From positions 23,606,377-23,670,376 of the forward strand of contig JACMZG010001863.1 of assembly GCA_018340805.1 (NCBI GenBank): a DNA stretch of 64,000 nt, in the 5' to 3' direction. This DNA comes from Microvelia longipes (lineage: Eukaryota; Arthropoda; Insecta; Hemiptera; Veliidae). The notes under the pieces are model-generated. The model did not search any database. It was not told the origin of the DNA and saw nothing but the letters and a program-made list of their open reading frames with translations. Positions 25,439 to 35,260 of the stretch are shown here, one piece after another. The stretch's first letter is position 1. Each line of letters begins with the position of its first letter. Both the position numbers and the translations under genes were made by a program.

Positions 25439-25444
25439 TTTATT
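25439..25444 (-). terminator. candidate poly(A) signal of RMC1
   Basis: AATAAA on the minus strand about 260 nt after the RMC1 stop codon, with a second at 25423-25428. In DNA this AT-rich such hexamers are common, so this is only positional support. Confidence 0.3.
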
Positions 25445-25520
25445 ATGAAATATCAAATGACAGAGTATGGGGTCCCTAGTTATAAATAACAGAGTATAGT
25501 AGGATTAAATCCTGACCAGA

Positions 25521-25560
25521 ATAGGAGTTGTTTCTCTCACTTAAGATAAACAACTCCTAT
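25521..25560. repeat. 13-bp perfect inverted repeat in the RMC1 3' region
   Basis: ATAGGAGTTGTTT (25521-25533) pairs with AAACAACTCCTAT (25548-25560) over a 14-base loop. It would fold in the RMC1 3' UTR if the transcript reaches the AATAAA at 25439. Confidence 0.8.
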
Positions 25561-25702
25561 GTGCATTAATAGTGTCCTACTGTAAGAGGTGTACAGAATT
25601 TAGTTACTACTCAGGTCTAATCCCTAGAGATTGATATTTAAACTCATCCCTCTCCCATAGCAATCTGCTTGGTATTAGGCAGAACCAAATTCAATATTAT
25701 CC

Positions 25703-27568
25703 TTAACATTTTTTACTGAAATGGTTCAGAACTGCATAGTATAAGTTTTCATCTCCTGTATTCTGAGCGACTTCAATGTACTTAGCAGGAGATATTTTAT
25801 TACTAGTGCCTAAATGGCTATTAGCATAGCGTAATGCTGGTAATACCTGTTGCTTTGAAAGCAATATCTCAATTATTTCATCTTCAGAAGATCCTATTCT
25901 GTGTAGCATATCAATTGCTAACTGAGGCCCTGCGGGATAAACATTCTCTAATGATAGTAACAAACAAGCCAAGGGTTTTGAGTCAGCAATAGCATGATAC
26001 TGCAATAGTTGATGTAACTGATAAAAATCTTTATTCATAACTAAAGTATTAATTAAAAGTATATAAAAGTACGATTCAACAGGTATTTCAAAATTAATTA
26101 ATGATTGGACATATTCTAATAGTGTCCAATAAAAAAATTTCACTTCTTTGGGTTCATTACTTCTTGAATTTAATTTATCTGCCAATTTAGAAAACACATA
26201 AGTATAAATAAATACTTGGTCTAAAACAGTTTTAAAAATCAGACATGGATCATTTTCAATCTTTGGCGGGGATGTAAGACTAACTTGACCTTTTAAATTT
26301 TCCTCTAGACTTTTTCGATAAATTACATTTATTTGATTAAATATTTTTGCAAGAACAACCAATTCAGTTTGCTTCTTACAGACTAAATCCTCTAAAACTT
26401 GAGCCAATATTTTTTGTGGATTAGTTCTCATAAGAAGAAAAGCAACAAGCTGTGCTGGATCTGGTATTGATATGGGAAATCCACACAAATTTGTTTCCAA
26501 AAACCATAAGCATCCTAATTTAGCATCTAATATAACGTTGGGTTGAAATACAACCCAATTTTGAGAATACAATTCAAACTCTCTAAAAGGAGCAATACTT
26601 AGAGGAGTGGCTACAGGATTTAAATATGAAACAGGACCTTTTAAATCCTCATCACCAACATCAAAAACCATGGATGTCTTTGATATTTGATTATGGACTA
26701 CAATTAAATTATCAACAATATTAACGGCAAACCTTCCAGACTGTTTAGTTCTAAGAATCTGAGTCTTCTTAATACTTTCTGTCTTTTTAAATATAGTGTA
26801 TATAATTATTTCTGCTTGTAGAACATTATTTGAATTCTGATAATTCATAACTAGTATTCTTGGTTTATCGTATATAATACCTAAAAAGACGTCTCGCTGA
26901 GATGGTCCTGGTTTAACAGTTTTATTAATATCTTCACCTAATTCGAATTTGGCAATTTTAATTATTTTTTGACAACTGACTTCGAGTAATAACATTGTAT
27001 TACTTAATGATTGACCAAAATTCAATAACAGATAACCCGTAGTGCTCATTGGGTAGTAACTGAACCAATTTACAGTTATATTCTGTTTAGTTATAATAGA
27101 AACTGTTTTGTTAACAGGGTTCACTCTGCAAATTTTAACACCTTGGTCAGTTACAAACACAATCTCATGAATATTAAGCCACATAAAACCTAAAAGAGTT
27201 TTACTAGTTCCTTGAAATGCGTAAGTGAACTCATAGGATACCTCATTGTTATCGTTAAAGACTAGAAAGTCAACTGATATTTGGTTTCTTTGAACACAAA
27301 GTATTTTCATGTCGGGAGAGAATTTAATGTACATAACTCTTCCCTTTTCTTGCATTTTGAAAATCCTACAGAAATCTGAGTAAGGACTTTTGACAACAAC
27401 TTCTGTCCTGTTGACATCACTGGAGGATATGCTAAATACTTGTGTGTTGGTTTCATCATAAAATACATTAGTTAACTTAGATTGGCTTGCACCTTGAAAT
27501 GTTAAAATATTTTGAGCAAATTCTAGGTAATAGTTACTCTCTGATACTGAATCTTTTCTAGCGGACAT
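25703..27568 (-). CDS. RMC1: RMC1 / Bulli, regulator of the Mon1-Ccz1 Rab7 GEF complex
   Basis: This 621-residue protein is recognised by similarity along its length to human RMC1 (C18orf8, 657 aa) and Drosophila Bulli, the accessory subunit of the Mon1-Ccz1 exchange factor. That complex activates Rab7 on late endosomes and autophagosomes. Residues 1 to about 360 are the beta-propeller-like Mic1 N-terminal region (IVFVTDQGVK at 136-145; FAVNIVDNLIVVHNQ at 280-294; WVVFQPNVILDAK from 338). The helical C-terminal Mic1 domain follows (SKPLACLLLSLE at 530-541; DEIIEILLSKQQVL at 563-576). The ATG has A at -3 and no in-frame upstream ATG in the leader exon. The whole coding region lacks introns. 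The protein ends about 35 residues before the human C-terminus at HFSKKC-stop. The bases just before the stop read TTTCA/GTAAAA, a weak donor, so a further short coding exon is possible, but I could not find one downstream. It has no frameshift or in-frame stop. Confidence 0.95.
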   Translation of the reverse strand: MSARKDSVSESNYYLEFAQNILTFQGASQSKLTNVFYDETNTQVFSISSSDVNRTEVVVKSPYSDFCRIFKMQEKGRVMYIKFSPDMKILCVQRNQISVDFLVFNDNNEVSYEFTYAFQGTSKTLLGFMWLNIHEIVFVTDQGVKICRVNPVNKTVSIITKQNITVNWFSYYPMSTTGYLLLNFGQSLSNTMLLLEVSCQKIIKIAKFELGEDINKTVKPGPSQRDVFLGIIYDKPRILVMNYQNSNNVLQAEIIIYTIFKKTESIKKTQILRTKQSGRFAVNIVDNLIVVHNQISKTSMVFDVGDEDLKGPVSYLNPVATPLSIAPFREFELYSQNWVVFQPNVILDAKLGCLWFLETNLCGFPISIPDPAQLVAFLLMRTNPQKILAQVLEDLVCKKQTELVVLAKIFNQINVIYRKSLEENLKGQVSLTSPPKIENDPCLIFKTVLDQVFIYTYVFSKLADKLNSRSNEPKEVKFFYWTLLEYVQSLINFEIPVESYFYILLINTLVMNKDFYQLHQLLQYHAIADSKPLACLLLSLENVYPAGPQLAIDMLHRIGSSEDEIIEILLSKQQVLPALRYANSHLGTSNKISPAKYIEVAQNTGDENLYYAVLNHFSKKC

Positions 27569-27627
27569 CTTGATAATGGCTTCTCAGGCAACTGAACTCC
27601 TTCTTCTTTGTTAACAAAATCAACAGG
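27523..27627 (-). CDS. leader frame overlapping the RMC1 start codon (34 codons seen)
   Basis: From the acceptor at 27629/27630 a frame offset from RMC1 reads PVDFVNKEEGVQLPEKPLSR and continues to a TAG at 27523-27525, passing over the RMC1 ATG by about 45 nt. The exon would enter in phase 1. Its composition is strikingly protein-like for AT-rich leader DNA. It may be the last exon of a small upstream protein on a bicistronic mRNA, an overlapping uORF, or chance. A phase-compatible weak donor exists at 29496/29497 after a frame ending PPIKSLKG. Another lies near 27840 after a frame starting MNFAMTFKAFETK. I recognise no family. Confidence 0.3.
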   Translation of the reverse strand, partial: PVDFVNKEEGVQLPEKPLSRCPLEKIQYQRVTIT

Positions 27628-27628
27628 T

Positions 27629-27640
27629 CCTGTTTAACAA
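27629..27640 (-). promoter_or_regulatory. 3' splice site of the RMC1 leader exon
   Basis: The minus strand reads a T-rich run, then TTAAACAG with G following, 61 nt upstream of the RMC1 ATG. This implies an intron in the 5' UTR or an upstream coding exon. The partner donor is not fixed. Confidence 0.5.
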
Positions 27641-28803
27641 ATAAAACTCTTAAACATTCTTGAAATGCAAAGCTGACATTATTATATTAAACAAAACATC
27701 ATATAACAGTTCCAATAAAAGACAATGCGCAATTATTTAAAGCTTAAAGAATACACTTTGAAAACATTTCAACTCTTATCACTTGTGAAATACGTAAAGT
27801 AACCTTAACTAACAACAAGATAACAATGAAATGACCTTTAGTTTCAAAGGCCTTGAACGTCATTGCAAAATTCATCGAGTGATACAGCTGCAATGTTGTA
27901 ATCATAGTAATTTTCTATAATTATATCATACTATTTTATTCAAGTCTAGTTTAAAATATCTCGGATTTAGTTATAACTCTTTAAAAGAACATAGCATTAT
28001 GTTATCAATTCCATTCCTGAACAAAGTTTGTGAAAAATTTGGTGTCGAAAAGCTGCTTAGATAGTTTTATTCTCATATCTGACTTAAACGCAAATATATG
28101 TTTGCGCATATTACTTAATTTAATTACTAAGTAATCAGTTGACGAAAAATCTACTACATTTTAACTCCGTGTTTATTATAACATCTTGATTTGTCAATTT
28201 TACCAATTTTAATTATTAAAAGTACCTTGCAATTAACTTTTATTCGAAAATCCGCGTCATAATAGGAACAACTTTTAGCTTCAAGTTTGGTATTTTATTG
28301 ATTTTAAACCTCATTTATGGTTATAATTAGTCATAGGTCAGTTTTGTTGGAATTTGGATTTTCCAAGAAAATTCTTATTGATTTTAGGTAGAATTTTCTT
28401 TGATTTTGTGAGTTAAGTAAAAAGTTTGATGAATTATTCTGCTTAGAAGACGGCAATTCTTGATGTGAGAGAGATAAAATGCTATATTGATTTCTGTAAA
28501 TGATAGTTGAAGAAAACTCAATCACTTGTTGAACTATTGTTCGACATTTTTTGTTTGGTAAGTTTCCTTATTTCTTATTTCCATTGATATAAAAAAAATA
28601 TTAACTGATCAACAAACTATTTCATGAGTTTGCTGACAATAAATTGGTTTAGTAATTCAAAAACTTTTTTTAACATTCACTTGAGGTTATTTTACTACAT
28701 TATTTTATTCTTTTGCTTTAAATTGACTGAGGCTCGAACTTAAAAGATAGTGGCTATATATATAGGTTGATATAGGTTTCATTTGAACCTCCATGTCAAT
28801 CAA
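27640..28803. other. RMC1 upstream region, no other gene seen
   Basis: Presumably holds the RMC1 promoter and a first exon, but neither a TATA box nor an initiator can be chosen with confidence. 28331-28525 has a minus frame of 64 codons rich in S and N that is not recognised. Confidence 0.4.
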
Positions 28804-29317
28804 TTAGTACGTTCACACACACTTTAGATCCGCGTATCGTATGGGATACGTACACAATACGGTCAACTAACTTCACGGTTCTTGCAGGCGTATTTGTTTA
28901 GTCGATCGAGTGATAACTGATCCCGCCAAAACATGGCGTCTTTTTAGTGAACCTTCACTTTTGGTTATAAGGAAGTGTAAAACAAAAATATATTTAATTA
29001 AATTTGTGATTTCTTTGCGTATAATAAAAGTTACACTAAAAAATAATATTCCAAAAGTTATTTGATCAAAAACGGTTATATAGAAGTGAAATAAAGTGAA
29101 ATAAAAGTTCGACGAGAAGGTTATCCGTTAAATACGATCGTCTCTAAAGGTACACACACAAAAAGACAGCGTATCGAGGGATCCATTTAGATTCCATCTG
29201 CCTAGTTCTAGCGTATGCGATCGGATCCCCTCCGCATGGTTCATACAGCTTAAATTACCGTATTGAGAGATCGTACTCTATACGATACGCGGATTAGAGT
29301 GTGTGTGAACGTACTAA
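28804..29317. mobile_element. MITE, family C, about 510 bp
   Basis: The terminal inverted repeats are about 38 bp: left 'ttagtacgttcacacacac' then CCGCGTATCGTAT, right the complement 'gtgtgtgtgaacgtactaa'. They differ by two or three bases. The interior has no coding frame. 29318-29440 repeats the right-hand interior (29165-29285; 'ggatccatttagattccatc', 'ttcatacagct', 'gtattgaga') in the same orientation without the terminus. This indicates a second, truncated copy or a tandem duplication. Confidence 0.85.
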
Positions 29318-30545
29318 ATTTATGGTAGAGCGTTTCGGGGTATCCATTTAGATTCCATCTCTCTAGTGTATGCCGATTCCCTTCGCAGTGTTCATACAGC
29401 TAATATTACTGTATTGAGATATCTTACTTAATATGATCCAAAGCTGAAACTGGGCTAAATTAAACAACTATGATGAAAATATAAATGATTACAAACCTTT
29501 TAGACTCTTGATTGGTGGAGTTCTTCTTATCTTGTTTATGTGTTCAAGATTTGGTTTTTAGACATTTCTATGAGACACAATTACTTTTAAACACATTTTT
29601 GAATCTAAATTAACTTCAGTTAGAAAATAACCTTATAACCCTAAACCCTATTTGTTATGGCTTATATCTATGACTTCATAAGCCCACAACCACCATGTGG
29701 ATCCAAAGGGCTGCGGGAAGGGGTCCATTATCCCTGTAGTCTCAGAGGCACTGATGCCCTTTTAAAGGCTCTAGCGTTTATGCTGATTTTAACAAGGCCA
29801 AATGCCTTTTATTTATCATTAAAACAATTTGAAAAGGAAAAGGCAATTTATTACATTCTTTATTGTTCTTTGTATCTATTAGTCAAACATAAATAATAGT
29901 TATGTGTGAACAGATATGAAATCCTTGTAAAAACTAGTTAAATTAAAATTTGCAGGCTAAATTTGCAGTGTGTTGTCTTTAGGCCTTGACAACACTACAT
30001 TAATCCAAGACTTTTTATTTATATTTTGCTTGGATCACATTTACTTTTATTATTTTTATCCTGGGCAGAGTTGTAACTAAAGGAAACGACCTTTGAGGCC
30101 TTGAAAAGAATGGGGAAATTTAATATAACATAACTTATTACCATTCATCCCTGTGTGAGTTTGCTACCTCTATCACTTCTGGCTAGCTTTGTTAGTATTT
30201 TATTTATTAATATCCTAGAGTATAGTATTTTTAATTATGTAACTGATGATCCAAGAGCCCCAGTCAGAGTTGTACATCGTCTTATTTACTTTTACATGGA
30301 GCCCTATTAGAGCTTAATATTGTCCATTCTAACATCTTTAGAGTTTTTATATTGACCTCTCCAACATCATCAAGTTACTGGACCTCATTAGTGCTTTATA
30401 TCCTACACCACTTAGTTAATGGGCTAAGAATTCTACTACCTCTTGAATCAGTGTAATGTTTTTTACTTATATTTAATTAATTTTCTGACTAATTTTTAAT
30501 ATCTGCATTATAGTTATAAAAGTAAATATAGATAGCTCAATTTGA

Positions 30546-30556
30546 GGGGGGGGGGG
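30546..30556 (+). repeat. G11 homopolymer
   Basis: Eleven consecutive G. Confidence 0.95.
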
Positions 30557-31322
30557 CACAGCTCCAAGTTTTCACATATTATGAGTCGGTCAGAACATGT
30601 AAAACTTGAAAAAACATTAGTATGATTAGCAATTGTAAAATCATATACCTACACTAATAGAAATTCCAGGAACAGAGCACTATTTATTTTAGGGAGTTAG
30701 CAAAAAGGACCCAACAGTGTAGCCTACATGAAAGTAAATTTTTATTTTAATAAGTTTTGTATGTCAGTCACAAAATGACTACAGGAGGGCCCCACACTAG
30801 CTGCTTATTATGACAGAATTAGTCATAATCCTGGGGATAAAATGACTTAATAGGAGGTAATTATAACTACTACTAAAGTGTAAAAATTTAGAAATCATGT
30901 CATGGAGGCCACAGATGATCAGGCACAATGAGAAAAGTTTAATAGTGGAATCTTTTTGAAGCTTACTTGAACTCATCAAATCAATAAACTAACTATAAAA
31001 GGGATTTCTAAGCAATAAACTAATCTGATCTGCTATAATTTTTCAATTGAGAATCAGCTAATGTTGAAACTTGCTGTTGGATGAGAAATCCTGTGGTCAT
31101 TTTGGCTTAGCACTAATAAAGTACTACATTATAATAAAGTACATTATAATAATAAAGTTATTTCAGTAAATGATTTTTGGCTCTAATGAGCTGGATGAGC
31201 TCTCTGAAGATGATCTTTTTCTATATTATCTGAAATACAACTAACACTAGTGGTGGTGTTAAACCTTGTAGAAAAATACTGTAAATTAGACTTTTTAACT
31301 TGTAAATTGTAAAACACATGGA

Positions 31323-31334
31323 GGGGGGGGGGGG
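31323..31334 (+). repeat. G12 homopolymer
   Basis: Twelve consecutive G, preceded by 'acatgga' and followed by TGATGC. Confidence 0.95.
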
Positions 31335-31454
31335 TGATGCAAATGTAAAGTGCTTACCATTTACCGTGGACTTAGTGGTTTTTATTAGATTTGTATTCTA
31401 TTCATATTTATATTTGATTATTACCTTGTAAGCGTTGAATGTTAAATTACTTTT

Positions 31455-31728
31455 ATCTGAATGTAACAAAAATGTAAGTATATGTTACAACATTATGAGT
31501 AATGAAAATAATTGCCCTATGCCCAAAATCATCTAAATGTAACAAAAGATATGTTACAACTGTATGAATCATGAAAATAATTGCCCCTATGCCCGAAATC
31601 ATCTAAATGTAACAAACCATGAAATAATTGCCCTATCCCGAATCATCTAAAGTAACAAAAAGATATGACAACTGTTGAATCATGAAAATAATTGCCACTA
31701 TGCCCCAAAGCATCTAAATAATGAAACT
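31455..31728 (+). repeat. about 75-bp tandem repeat, four diverged copies
   Basis: The unit blocks are 'atgaaaataattgccc', 'ctatgcccgaaatcatctaa', 'atgtaacaaa' and 'gatatgttacaactg'. The third copy has lost several single bases throughout. No frame is kept. Confidence 0.8.
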
Positions 31729-32968
31729 ACTTAAAATAAATTAAAGTACATATAGAATTTTTTGTTAAGAGAGAACAGAACATGTCTAAATAAATTTAGT
31801 GTAACATAAAAAGTAACAACAGTACAACAAAGTATAACATAGTAATCAAAATGTTGGCTGTAATAAATGAAGCAAAGAAAATTAAGCATAACCATTCCAT
31901 GAAATTATAAAGCCACCTTTTACTATCCATATTAAACCTCTTCTTACATTGTTACATTTTTTTATAGAAAAATAATTATTGAATATTAAAAAATGATGTT
32001 GAAAATCGGAAGTCACTTGATTCAGCAGCATAATTTATTAAGTATGTGTACAAAATTGCAAGGTTCTATGAAAAATAGTTATGGAGTGTTTTGGATAATT
32101 CATAAAAGGTATGAATAGCACAGCTCTATGAATGACTTTTACCTGTTGGGTACAAAAGATGTTCATTTTTTTATTGAGCAATTTAAGGAAAGTATTATGT
32201 TATCAGTATTGCCAACATGGTGATACCTAAGCTATTTCATATTTTATTTAGTCAGTTAATTAAAAGACCTAGAAATTTTTGTTTTATGTGAACTGTGGAT
32301 CTATGTCTCTCCCACTCTAACAAAACAAAATTCCTTGTTTAAAAATATGGAGTTCGTACTTGGTTTTTGAAAAAACCCCTCTTTGCCAGATTAATATTTA
32401 ATTCACTTTTTGATGTTATACTATCTTTTATTTATATTTTTCATTTAGGTTCTTACTATTGCCTATAATTTATCATTTGGATATAGTGAAGAAAGGGGCA
32501 AATCAATAATTTGATATCGCAAAGTAGTTATTTCATGATTTAATAATGCTATGTCAGTGGGTGAGTTATTTCTTCAATATTATGTTGCTCTGCTGTCATT
32601 AGTAACTTCATGGCACCTTAATATTTCATACACCTTCTGTCACTTTGTATTCATACTTAATCTCACTTCTAGTGCTTTAGTTTTATTAACTGCTGTTCCA
32701 CACTATCATTGCACCAAGTTTTTCTTTTATTTTGTAAAGTATTTAGTGTTGCATTTTTTTATTAATACTAATTTTCAAAATAGTGTAAGTATATTTATAT
32801 TAATTTCTAAACTTAACACTTCTCTAAGAATTAGTTTTCTGTGGTATTAACAGCATTAACAACTTTTCTTTGATATCACTTGTGACTTTATAGAACTCAC
32901 AAATGTTCATCATGTTGACTATATATTAACATTGTATAATATTGAAATTACTTTATTAGCGATATATT
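31729..32968. other. gene-free AT-rich stretch
   Basis: The 99-codon frame at 32551-32850 is hydrophobic and T-driven, without a recognised family or splice signals. No gene is called. Confidence 0.45.
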
Positions 32969-33056
32969 TTGTTCAACATGGTGATATTCTTCAGGCTAAA
33001 ATGAAATGGAAATCACATGTAAATAATTTAGCCTGAGGATATTCACAATGTTAAAC
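32969..33056. mobile_element. foldback element, 30-bp arms
   Basis: 'Caacatggtgatattcttca' with 'ggctaaa' (32969-33000) pairs with 33027-33056 over a 26-base loop, with about two mismatches. Flanks at 32880-32950 and 33060-33110 also contain complementary 'atattgaaatta' and 'taatttcaaaatt' words, so the full element may be about 200 bp. Confidence 0.7.
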
Positions 33057-34584
33057 TATATATATAATAATTTCAAAATTATAAATTCAAATATTAATTT
33101 CAAAATTATAGAATGTTGAGCTATCTAGTCAAGACGATGGAAATTTACTGTTTTATTTAACAATAAATAGCTTAAATGTTTATACACTGTAAAATTACAA
33201 ATAAAAATGCTAAATTCTGATTTATGTAAACCTTAGTACAGGATCTTTAATGTTTTGTTATTTGATAATTATTGGAACTGATAGGACCACAAATACATAA
33301 TAGTGTTGTCTATGAGGATTCCGAGCATTACAAAAATTAATAAGCAAATAAATGAAGTATGTGTTGGTGGGTTTCATAATGATTAAAAGTACAGTTAAGC
33401 TTCTCTTTTCAAAGATTTAATCCTTTAAACTCATTCCAAGCACATCATTCTATTCATGCATTTTCAATTATAGACAAAAATCCAATTATTTAATGCACTA
33501 ACAGAAGTTCCATAGTTTCCTAGTTTGTTTACATCTCGCAAAATTATAATCCGTCGTATTAAAAACAAATATCTCATTTTAAATACATAAATTTTGACTC
33601 ATTTTCATCAAAATTTCAAAAAAATTTGCTTTCCCCTCTCCTATAAAGGAGAGAAGCATTGCAAAATATGTAGCACACACTTGCTACATTTTTTTATGTA
33701 GTGTGTGCTATTTGTATATGTATGTATGACTTGTGCATCATCAAATGTCACAAAAGTCAAGTTATGGAAGATAATGGAATATCTGATTAGATTTTGGTTT
33801 AATCTAATCTCACTGGGTGTATCAAAATGGCGTTCGTCACTCCAACCTTAAAAAAAAATCATGAAATCACAAAAAAATTTATTTGATGAAAAGTGTTTCT
33901 AATGATATTTTGAAGTTATTTGAATAGAAAGAGATTTCAACATTTGTGGCTGTCGCCACAAATTTTGAATTGACATTATAACTGTATGCAAACAAATGTT
34001 TTTCGACTTATATATCTGAAAATTCACTAATTTTGTGGCAGTATACCACTTACTACGCTACTAATTAATTATTAATAATTAAAATTCAAAAATTATCATT
34101 GATTTTTTCTAAAAAACCTTGAATAAGCCTTAATTTTTTTGTTTGAAGTTTGGTAGACACCCAGTGAGAAATTAAAATTAATGAATGTGCTTTTTTCTTG
34201 TTAACAAGCTTTGTTAAACGGAAAAATTATATGCTCCTATAATTTTAAGCTAATAGTAGGGAAGTCTTGTTCCATTATTGGCAACTTGTTTTATTGTCTA
34301 TTTCGTGATAAAAATGTCAGATTAATAAAGAAACTAATTTTTGACCGTCTAAAAATCATAACCTTCAGTTACGAGTTTTCGGAAATAAACTCCCTTTGAT
34401 GTCAGACCTGACCTGGACTGTTAAATATTTTACTGTTAAGAATTTAAGAGCTGTGAGAAGAAATACACAGTAGTAAACTTTTTTGGTGAAAATTTTAAAT
34501 TTTGATACTTTTAGAGCCAAAATATTGGGCTTAAAATGTTTAAATTCTTCTCTTTAATCTAATTCTTATATATATTCAATTTAA
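33057..34584. other. gene-free AT-rich stretch
   Basis: No exon. Hairpins: 'tagcacacact' with its complement at about 33670-33710, and 'tttgtggc/gccacaaa' at about 33944-33963. Confidence 0.45.
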
Positions 34585-34690
34585 AATTGATTTCAATTCT
34601 TCTAGCATATTTTCATCTGAAAGTGACGCTTATGAGATTGTTCTGATGACAAAGGGGGGGGGGGTGCGGCATTATATATGTGCTGATACC
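34585..34690 (+). repeat. dispersed repeat, family D, short copy with G11
   Basis: Shares 'attttcatctgaaa', 'gacgcttatgag' and a G-rich block with 43290-43412. The G-rich block here has expanded to G11 (34654-34664). Confidence 0.6.
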
Positions 34691-34796
34691 AATATCCTTT
34701 CTGATCCCGAAAATATAAAAAAATATTTTTGATAAGACATCTCTGCATATGACGACGTGTTGGAAATTAACCCAAATTTGACATTATAAATTAAAT

Positions 34797-35260
34797 CGGG
34801 TACGGGTACTTCGGAACTTTTTCAGCCCACATTAGATTCGCTACGCTCATTCTAACTACTTCGGTTTCGCTTCGCTCGTTCTCAGAGTATAAAAACCACC
34901 AAGTTTGTTTGGTGGTATAAAAACCACCAAGTTTGTTTGGTAAAAACCACCAAGTTTGTTTTGGTGGTAAAAACACAAGTAAAAACCACCAAATTTACAC
35001 TGCAACACGTCTTCGGAATTGCTTTGCTCGTTTTATGCCCAGGGGCCACCCATCCAGACACCCCGCTCAATGCTACTTAACTTTTATGATCCAACAAAAA
35101 TCATAGATATAATTGGCGTATTGAAACGAAACTTAGTGTACTTATTTATTGCCATACACTTGTATCAAATTTCTACTCAATTGGATCATTCAAAAAAACG
35201 TGTATAAGTCATTCGATAAAAATTGAACTAATGCTGATAATGAAAAACTGCGCGTATCCA
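34797..35260 (-). repeat. 5S-derived dispersed repeat, 3' two thirds
   Basis: On the minus strand the 5S-like segment is at 35031-35094 and the GAGCGAAGC words at 34840-34885, ending in the complement of 'aaatcgggtacggg'. It contains an internal tandem of about four 'aaaaccaccaagtttgtttg' units at 34892-34990, absent from other copies. The frames at 34791-35207 are repeat shadows. Confidence 0.85.

Larger units (their letters stand above)
29318..31454. other. gene-free stretch
   Basis: Contains the truncated MITE C copy (to about 29440), a G11 tract at 30546-30556 and a G12 tract at 31323-31334. 29655-29815 is GC-richer ('ccacaaccaccatgtggatcc') and may be an unrecognised repeat. No exon is supported except the uncertain leader-exon candidate ending at 29497 on the minus strand. 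Confidence 0.4.

Noticed and set aside
29640..29660. Telomere-like CCCTAAACCCTA
   Set aside because: There are only two irregular units and no array. Insect telomeric repeat (TTAGG)n is absent.
32551..32850. 99-codon hydrophobic frame
   Set aside because: It is T-rich composition giving F/L/I/V/S codons. There is no signal peptide plus mature domain pattern and no splice context.
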